NCBI RefSeq assembly: GCF_032586235.1
Contig: NZ_JAWHTD010000093.1
Location: forward strand, 1-5,529
DNA length: 5,529 nt
Source: Aestuariicoccus sp032586235
GTDB taxonomy: Bacteria > Pseudomonadota > Alphaproteobacteria > Rhodobacterales > Rhodobacteraceae
Reading direction: 5' to 3'
Shown: positions 5,421 through 5,529 of the stretch, piece by piece
Layout: the number at the start of each line of letters is the position of its first letter
How positions within the stretch are numbered: the stretch's first letter is position 1
Program-made: the position numbers and the translations under genes
The notes under the pieces: generated by a model
What the model was told of the DNA's origin: nothing
Seen by the model: the letters and a program-made list of their open reading frames with translations, nothing else
Databases searched by the model: none

Positions 5421-5529
5421 TTCGAGGAAAGATCGACTGAACAAGCAGATACTGAGTCGGGTCTGAACAACGCCCAACGCTCTGAATTTATGTGAGAAAT
5501 GTCTTATTTTGTTGGCTTTGGCCTGCAGG

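Noticed and set aside
5499..5529. Possible start of a gene running off the right edge (MSYFVGFGLQ)
   Set aside because: Only ten codons are visible, the ribosome binding site is marginal, and no promoter is evident; it cannot be supported.

Overview
The window looks like accessory DNA from an alphaproteobacterium. Rhodobacterales/roseobacter-type is my best guess, from the GC-rich coding sequence and the CadC-like winged-helix plus alpha/beta-hydrolase regulator architecture, but this is not proven. It is a patchwork of pieces with different histories: a recombinase module, a shortened periplasmic nucleotidase gene, a regulator gene framed by two diverged direct repeats, and an insertion-sequence remnant.

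Left part (1-2431, + strand): two tyrosine recombinases overlap by four bases (ATGA) and both keep a full set of catalytic residues. The first is cut by the left window edge, so the commonly chosen GTG/ATG at 44/47 is probably internal. A well-spaced ribosome binding site and ATG inside the end of the second gene (2381) open a third frame that stops after 16 codons. This looks like a recombinase set that has lost its last member at the junction near 2400-2430. An inverted repeat with an 8-bp spacer sits at that junction and has the geometry of a tyrosine-recombinase core site.

Middle (2423-3370, - strand): a signal-peptide-bearing 5'-nucleotidase/UshA-type metallophosphatase converges on the recombinases. 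It has only the catalytic domain, ends where the C-terminal substrate-binding domain should begin, and has Ser instead of the conserved metal-ligand Asn in the GNHE motif. It may be a decaying gene.

Right (3470-5420): a soluble OmpR-type winged-helix regulator fused to an alpha/beta-hydrolase domain (3730-4923, + strand) is the most interesting gene. All three catalytic-triad positions appear replaced (Ser to Leu, Asp to Cys, His to Thr), so the hydrolase fold has probably become a ligand-sensing or structural module. Its putative promoter carries a GGGAAA-N7-TTTCCC palindrome between -35 and -10. The gene and a downstream IS3-family transposase fragment (5029-5301) lie between two diverged direct-repeat copies (about 3470-3610 and 5281-5420), each with a small hairpin-forming core.

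Only the two overlapping recombinases are clearly co-transcribed. The nucleotidase and the regulator are divergently oriented, so a regulatory link is possible, but repeat copy A separates them. The last stretch (5421-5529) holds nothing I can recognise.
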